64,000 nt of DNA from Rhinopithecus roxellana. Its lineage: Eukaryota > Chordata > Mammalia > Primates > Cercopithecidae. The notes under the pieces were generated by a model, which did not search any database, had not been told where the DNA came from, and saw only the letters and a list, made by a program, of their open reading frames with translations. Shown here piece after piece: positions 58,640 through 64,000 of this stretch (positions are counted from its first letter, which is position 1; the number at the start of each line of letters is the position of its first letter). Location of the stretch: the NCBI RefSeq assembly GCF_007565055.1, contig NC_044557.1:75588595-75652594 (forward strand). The letters run 5' to 3'. Made by a program: the position numbers and the translations under genes.

Positions 58640-59620
58640 TTCCTTCTATTTGAGGAGAGGAGAGGGAAAGGTGGGGAGTACTTTGTCTTGTATCTTGGAT
58701 ATCAGCTCAGTCACATCAGGATAGGGCACTGGTCAGACTCTCAAGGCCCCATTCCAGACCCTAACTCCTGTACATGGCTAGACATACCCTGAGACAGAAG
58801 GGAACCCACTGCCTTGAAAGAAAGTACCCAGTCCTGGCAGGATGTATCACCTGCTAACTGAAGCGAACTCGAGTCCTGGGTAGACAATAGCAATTCACAG
58901 TTTCCACAATGAAGGTCTTCAGTGAGAGACATGCTGGTTTCAAGTGAGACTCAGCATTTTTCCAGCTGTGGTGGCTGTGAAGTGAGACTTCTTCTACTTG
59001 AGAAAAGCTGAAGGAAAAGTAAAAGGGACTTTGTCTTGACTCAGCCACACGGGTAGAGCAACAATTGGGTTCTTGGAATTCTTGATTCTAGGACTTGACT
59101 CTTGGGTGGAATTTCTAGAGCTGACCTGGGCCAGAGGGGAGCCCATTCCCTTGAAGGATGAGTCCCGGGCTAGGCAGCATTCACCATAAGATGACTTAAT
59201 AGCTCTGGGCCTTTAGGGTACATTGCTGGTAGTGTGAGACTGGACTGCTCCCTGTGGGATTAAGGTGGTGGTGGCCACTAGGTGAGGCTCCTTTGCTTTT
59301 GGAAAGGTTAGGGAAGAGTGGGAAGAACTGCATCTTATGCTTTGAGTGCCAGCTCAGTCATAGCATAATAGAACATCAAGTAGACTTATAAGTTTTTTTA
59401 ACTCTAGTTCCTGGTTCCCAGAAAGCACCTCTGGACTTTCCTGGGGACTACGAGACCTCACCACCCTGAAGAAAAGGGTATAGTGTTGGCTGGCTTTGAC
59501 ATATGCTGATTGTAGAGCCCCAGGGCTTTGAGTGAAAATGGACAGGAGCCAGGGAATTGTTATAGCAGGGCTTGAACAAGACCCAGTACTATACTGGCTT
59601 CAGGCCCAATCCAGTGCAGT
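58640..59620 (+). promoter_or_regulatory. Tandem units of the L1 5'UTR
   Basis: Three diverged, roughly 300-350-bp units succeed each other. Shared marks are ACTTTGTCTTG...CAGCTCAGTCACA (58680), ACTTTGTCTTGACTCAGCCACA-like text (59026) and CATCTTATGC...CAGCTCAGTCATA (59328), and GGGAACCCACTGCCTTGAA (58800), GGAGCCCATTCCCTTGAAGG (59138) and a CCTCACCACCCTGAAG version (59455). Repeated 5'UTR units are where L1 internal promoters lie in some lineages. Promoter activity of this decayed copy is unlikely. Confidence 0.6.
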
Positions 59621-60350
59621 TCTAGGGGTGGTAGCTGCAGGGGTTCTTGTGTCAAGCCACCCACAGCCCTAGGTGGTTCAGGGCAGAGGGACAAACTCTG
59701 TTTGGGTGAATTAAGGGAAGAGAACAAGAATCTCTGCCTGATAATCCAAAGAATTTTTCTGGAGCTTCCCCAAGACCATCAAGCTGGTTACCTCTATGAG
59801 TTTGCAAGAACCACAGTGCTATTGGTTTTGACATCCCTCCTAAAGAAAATGCAGCTTAGACCACAAAACCCAAGTATTTTTTAAATATCTGAGAAGATTC
59901 ATCAAGAAGAACAGATATAAAGAAGGCCAGGTTGTAAAGATTACATAAATATCAAACTCTTCAATGCCCGTACTCAGATAAACATATATACAAGTACCAA
60001 GATGATCCAGGAAAACATGACTTCACTAAATCCACTAAATTAGGCACCATGGACCAATACTGGAGAAACAGAGATATGTAACCTTTCTAACAGAGAATGC
60101 AAAATAACTGTTTTGAGGAAACTCGAAGAAATTCAAGATAATGTAGGGAAGGAATTCAGAATTCTATCCAATACATTTCACAAAGAGGTGGAAATAATTA
60201 AAAAGAATCAAGCAGAAACTCTGGGATTAAAAAATGAAATTGGAATACTGAATAATGTATCTGTATCTTTTAACAGTAGACTTGATCAAGCAGAAGAAAG
60301 AACTGGGGAGTTCAATAACAGCCTATTTGGAAATACGCAGTCTGAGGAGA

Positions 60351-60351
<1 letters not shown>

Positions 60352-60381
<30 letters not shown>
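60352..60381. repeat. A30 run inside L1 ORF1
   Basis: Thirty consecutive A replacing the mixed AAAGAAAAAAGAA text usual at this point of ORF1. Likely length-variable. Confidence 0.95.
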
Positions 60382-60382
<1 letters not shown>

Positions 60383-60710
60383 AATCAAGTATGCCTACAA
60401 GATCTGAAAAAACAGCCTCAAAATGGCAAATCTAAGAGCTACTGGCCTCAAAGAGGAGGTAGAGAAAGAGATAAGGGTGGAAAGTTTATTCAAAAAGATA
60501 ATAACAAAGAAGTCCACACAACAAGAGAAAGATATCAATATCCAAGTACAAGAAGGCTATAGAACACCAAGCAGATTTAACCCCAAAAAGACTATCTAGA
60601 AGCATTTAATAATCAAACAATGAAGGTTCAGTATGCTCGGCAGCAGAGTTCTCAGTGGAAACATTATAAGCCAGGAAAGAATGGCATGCCATTATTTGAA
60701 ATGCTGAAGA

Positions 60711-60754
60711 AAAAACAAACAAACAAACAAACAAACAAACAAACAAACAAAAAA
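60711..60754. repeat. (AAAC)n microsatellite inside L1 ORF1
   Basis: About nine AAAC units grown from an A-rich ORF1 stretch; flanking L1 text continues on both sides. Confidence 0.95.
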
Positions 60755-60789
60755 CTTGTACCCTGGAATAATACATCCTGGCGCAGGCC

Positions 60790-61002
60790 ATGCAGGAGAG
60801 GGACGACCCAGACCCTGATCGCATAAGGCTGCTCTCGAGCAAGGCTCAGAGCCCTCTGGATGTTGGCAAGGCCACTTCCAAGGCCTGTGCAGCAGGTGGC
60901 GCTGGTGGGCTCTTCTGTATCGCTGGAATAATCTATGCTATTTTGCTTTGCATTTGGTTGATCATATATATGCAGACAACTATTGGAGGGGATTCACGGT
61001 GA
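60790..61002 (+). pseudogene. Small retroelement-derived frame with one membrane segment
   Basis: Seventy codons inside the inserted block: an acidic start (ERDDPDPDR), a small-residue linker (about residues 28-40) and one strongly hydrophobic segment of about 22 residues (LFCIAGIIYAILLCIWLIIY), then a short tail. The layout could be a leader or membrane anchor of a retroviral envelope-type protein or a chance frame. I recognise no family. Codon content is GC-richer than the surroundings. Nothing suggests it is expressed now. Confidence 0.3.
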
Positions 61003-61443
61003 GGTCTGGGGAGTGTTACTCATTCGGTAATAGTACTGCCCACCCCCACTCCAGATCTTGGAAAATGGGGCAATACCCATGAGCTAGAAAGATAGAAGAA
61101 AAATCTTACCACATTACCCTCGGAAAATTTGGCCCTGGGCCTGTCCCTACAATATGGGTTAATGGCCAGTGGGGGTATGTGATGGGAACACATAAGGGAA
61201 AAAAGGAAATATGGTATTTCCCTAAAGGCAAAAATTCTATGCAAAATTTGTCATGGTTAAGTTCCTAACTTATTTCATATTCTGGGGATTATATAAATGG
61301 TGAAAAAATGGTGTGGATAGATGGGAGGTTAATTCTATAAAAAGATTTAAGTTTGTGGGACACAGTAAGATGACAAGGATATTAAATTTGGTGCCCTAAA
61401 CAAAAATAAAAGTAAAATACTAAACTTAGAAAAAAGAAAAATT

Positions 61444-62016
61444 GTTGTACATAGTTATATAATCAATGTTAAAGTATAACCTTGCACTTAATAGAGACTG
61501 CTGTGCCAGTTCTAAGCCTATAACCAAATGTGCTACTATAATTGTCCCTATGACCATTTCCTCAAAGACCACACAATAGTCCCTTCTAGCACCTGTAACC
61601 GCAAGAGCCACCAAGTCTAATATAAGACTTTGTTATGTTAACCATTAAGCTTGCTTATTCCCCAAAAGGGTAACCAAGGAAGGAAGAACAAACTGACCAT
61701 CTATGAAGAGAACTGTTCTTGATGTACTTCTGAGACTATCCTAATAATCTATATATAATTATGTAGTCACCTGATGCTCTGCTGATTGACAATTGTTCTA
61801 TAATTATGTAATCGCCTGATGCTCTACTAATCGACAATTGTTCTATAAGATACTATATAAGCTTGTAGTAAAAATCATTCGGGGCTGTCAGCCCTTTGCT
61901 GGGCTGCAGTCTTGTCTGTGTCCTCTTGCATGTTGTGTCTGGTGTCTTTATTGTCTCTCGCCACCTTGCCTCTCCCCTTTGGGGTACCTTGGACACGCTA
62001 GGGCTGGACCCCGGCA
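61444..62016 (+). mobile_element. Putative class II LTR (573 bp)
   Basis: Begins TGTTGTACATAG after the purine run AGAAAAAAGAAAAAT and ends CCCCGGCA at the target duplication. It has a 45-bp tandem duplication in U3 (61754-61798 and 61799-61843), a TATATAA box at 61854-61860 and a pyrimidine-rich, CpG-containing GC block downstream (61880-62015) as expected for R-U5. No AATAAA is seen between the TATA box and the end, so the polyadenylation signal is unclear. Confidence 0.65.
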
Positions 62017-62360
62017 ATATCCAGCAAAATTGTCCTGCAAACATGAAAGAGAAATAAAGATGTCCCCAGAAAGATAAAAGTTGAGGGATTTCATCAATAG
62101 TAAACCTGTCCTACAAGAAATGCCAAAGTGAGTACTTTAATAAAAAAGAAAGCTCATTAATATACAGTAAGAAATTATCTCAAAGTACAAAACTCACTAG
62201 TAACAATAGTTATAAAGAAAAACACAGACTATTATAACAATGTAAATGTGGTATGTATGTTACTTTTATCTCTAGTAAAGAGATAAGAGTAAAGTAAAGT
62301 AATAATCATCTTTACTTCTTTCAGTCAATACTGCTTGAAAAGCAATGATGAACCAAAGTC

Positions 62361-62660
62361 CACATGTGTACATTGTTAATCCTTTGCACCAATACACAAA
62401 ATTTAAGAATATACTGAAAATTTTCATGACTACATTGTTTTGTTATGACGTACCCCTAGGCAAATGTGCAAAAATTGATAACTGATTCTAGAATATCTTA
62501 CTTTAAAACTATAATAGCATGTAAATATTGTTTTAAACAAGATTATTGAATAACTTCTAAGTATTGGGTCTTAAAAATTGTTACATTTTATTGTTGAATG
62601 GTTACACACATTTAAAATATCAACCACTAGGTATATATTGGGTCAAATGTATATACTTAC
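62361..62660. other. Unassigned AT-rich DNA
   Basis: No gene or recognised repeat. Confidence 0.35.
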
Positions 62661-63022
62661 TGATACGGTTTGGCTCTGTGTCTCCACCCAAATCTCATCT
62701 TGAATTGCAATCCCCATGTGTGGAGGGAGGGTCCTGGTGGGAGGTGATTGGATGATGGGGATAGTTTCCCCAATGCTGTATTCATGATAATGAGTGAGTA
62801 GTGAACAGGCCTGAGAGCTTAAAAGTAGCACATCCCCCTTTGCTCACACTGTCTCATGACACCACAAAAGACATGTCTTGCTTCTTCTTCACGTTCCACC
62901 ATGATTGTAAGTTTCCTGAGGCTTCTCAGCTATGTGGAACTGTGAGTCAATTAAACCTTATTTTTCTTTATAAATTACCCAGTCTCAGGCAGTTCTTTAT
63001 AACAGTGTGAAAATACAGGCAA
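62661..63022 (+). mobile_element. Solitary MST-type MaLR LTR
   Basis: TGATACGGTTTGGCTCTGTG, CCTGGTGGGAGGTGATTGGA, CCACCATGATTGTAAGTTTC, GTGAGTCAATTAAACCTTAT and AATTACCCAGTCTCAGGCAG in LTR order. The 3' end is worn (GTGTGAAAATACAGGCAATA), so the end and target duplication are not certain. Confidence 0.9.
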
Positions 63023-64000
63023 TAAGTCTTATTTAAATCACTTTTTATTATATAGAAGTGCATTATTCTTACCTTCAAATTTCATGGTATTCTACTTTTT
63101 TTAGAAAATTAGTTCATTTTCATATATTCATATATATTATGATCTCACAAATATATTCACTAAAGAGTATAAGCAGAAGATTTTTCTGAATATAAGATAC
63201 ATTAAACACTACATCAGTTAATATATTGTTCATATCTTATTAATAAAATAGTAACGTATTATATTAATATTAAATGTATACAATAATATTTCAAAATGTC
63301 TGTCATACAGTTGATGTTTGAATAATAAAACACTAAAGCATTTTATTTAATAATAAATACACACTGATAAGAATTTAAATGCCTTTAGATAGGCATGAAA
63401 ATTACTTAACTTACTCAATAGGCAATATTAAATTGACAAATTATAATTCAACTTAATGAAGTGCTTGGTGTGGGAGTAAGTTAATTTCTGCAGACCATGT
63501 GAATGACAATCAAATAGCCACTGGTTATTTTTTCGGCAATATTGTCCTATCTCAACTGAAGATAAAATTATACTTTCTCATTTTTTAATAGAGCAAAGAA
63601 AAAATTCTAAAAATTGTTAAATTAGGTTATAAAATGTTTTTAAATTTACCACACCTGAAGTATATAGAACTAAAATTATTTAAAAGAATTACTTCTGTGA
63701 TAGAAATAAAGATAGTATTTGAAGTTTAAACTAAGGAAGTAATTAACTGAAAGATTCGTTAAACATTGAAAAATATATTTACCAGCATCATGTTCAACCT
63801 GCATTAATTCTCTAGGGTACCTGCAGTTGCAACATTCCTTTGTATTTGGCACACACAGAGAGAAAGCATTCACAGTGAATTTCCATAGAAAAGTCCAACC
63901 AAAATTGTGCTGCATATAATGAAAGGCAAAGAAAATAGCATATTTTAAGAACAGTTTAATATCATACAAACATTTTGTTATGTTTTGCTTTCTGTGTGTT
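63023..64000. other. Unassigned AT-rich DNA
   Basis: Very AT-rich to about 63740. No gene or recognised repeat. The 97-codon minus-strand frame at 63676-63969 has no recognisable domain. Confidence 0.35.

Larger units (their letters stand above)
60779..62016 (+). mobile_element. Unassigned LTR-type insertion, 1,238 bp, in L1 ORF1
   Basis: L1 ORF1 is cleanly interrupted: GGAATAATACATCC before and ATATCCAGCAAAATTG after. The inserted block begins TGGCGCAGG and ends CCCCGGCA, so it has TG...CA ends. The flanks ACATCC (60773-60778) and ATATCC (62017-62022) make a 6-bp target duplication with one change, as class II (betaretrovirus-like) integrases produce. The right 573 bp (61444-62016) look like an LTR following a purine-rich tract. 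The left 665 bp hold a 71-codon frame and tryptophan-containing coding-like remnants further on (61130-61260), with no 5' LTR. Either a provirus that lost its 5' LTR, a deleted non-autonomous element, or one long LTR. HML-type (for example HERV-K14) is my first guess, not established. Confidence 0.75.
57640..62360 (+). mobile_element. L1 5'UTR and ORF1 (L1PB/L1MA age), interrupted
   Basis: Sense L1. The 5'UTR covers about 57640-60050 and contains reiterated units. ORF1 runs about 60070-60778 (TAGGCACCATGGACCAATAC, GAGGAAACTCGAAGAAATTC, GATCAAGCAGAAGAAAGAAC, GGTAGAGAAAGAGATAAGGG, CACCAAGCAGATTTAACCCC). ORF1 text then resumes at 62017 (ATCCAGCAAAATTG, AAACATGAAAGAGAAATAAA) and passes into the ORF1-ORF2 spacer, ending near 62360 without ORF2. 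A 149-codon frame at 60113-60562 keeps part of the ORF1 coiled coil (DQAEER) but shifts at an A30 run. An AluS lies in the 5'UTR and a 1.24-kb element in ORF1. Confidence 0.85.

Noticed and set aside
58640..59620. A host gene exon cluster, because of higher GC and 60-64-codon frames
   Set aside because: The segment lies between recognised L1 5'UTR and ORF1 text and is built of reiterated L1 5'UTR units.
60113..60562. 149-codon frame as a possible gene
   Set aside because: It is a remnant of L1 ORF1 with an A30 run inside and a shifted C-terminus, not a host gene.

Overview
This window is primate nuclear DNA, most likely from an Old World monkey (macaque, baboon or guenon type). Alu, L1, MaLR, HERV-K-class and mariner copies place it among the anthropoid primates. 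The two youngest Alu copies (15.5 kb and 18.7 kb) carry variants I associate with cercopithecine AluY subfamilies: GGCCGGATCTCAG, CACCTCGCCCGGCTAG, CCCGTCTCGGCC and a GGCTTGAG 5' end. The base composition is AT-rich with few CpGs.

I find no protein-coding gene, exon or intact functional RNA gene. All sizeable open frames are explained by Alu, L1, LTR or simple-repeat sequence, or are short chance frames in AT-rich DNA. The window reads as a gene desert or the inside of a very large intron. Its content is a layered record of retrotransposition.

Layout. 0-8.9 kb: AT-rich DNA with a TA/TG microsatellite, one MST-type LTR, an old antisense L1 piece and a 40-bp Z-DNA-type tract. 8.9-11.4 kb: a scrambled cluster of L1 pieces in alternating orientation, then an antisense MST LTR. 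11.4-24 kb: mostly unassigned DNA with MIR relics, two young AluY, two older AluS and short L1 3' ends. 24.2-25.0 kb: a CpG-containing solitary class I LTR with a perfect 4-bp target duplication. 28.6-30.4 kb: an old L1 5'UTR/ORF1 split by a MaLR LTR. 31.3-32.4 kb: a dead mariner (Hsmar2-like) with a G13 tract. 33.7-34.2 kb: an old LTR carrying TC/GATA repeats. 36.2 kb: a long GGAA/GGGA array. 38.6-43.7 kb: Alus, a MIR and a 1.9-kb L1 3' half.

44.6-53.9 kb is the most intricate region. One ancient plus-strand L1 (5'UTR to 3'UTR) has been split by a younger L1 3' end, a 40-bp 5S rRNA fragment with a 15-bp target duplication, an antisense L1 piece, a near-complete MST MaLR provirus (whose 3' LTR was itself hit by an antisense MST LTR), and a solitary LTR13 (HERV-K13). 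55.6-57.5 kb holds inverted repeats, two local tandem duplications and a Tigger-type DNA transposon. 57.6-62.4 kb is an L1 with a tandemly reiterated 5'UTR and ORF1. Its ORF1 is interrupted by a 1,238-bp TG...CA element with a 6-bp target duplication. I cannot assign that element to a known family, and it is my best candidate for something undescribed. 62.7 kb is a last MST LTR.

No genes act together here. The units of interest are element structures, their nesting order and the secondary-structure-prone tracts. All family names come from recognition by eye and need a RepeatMasker run.
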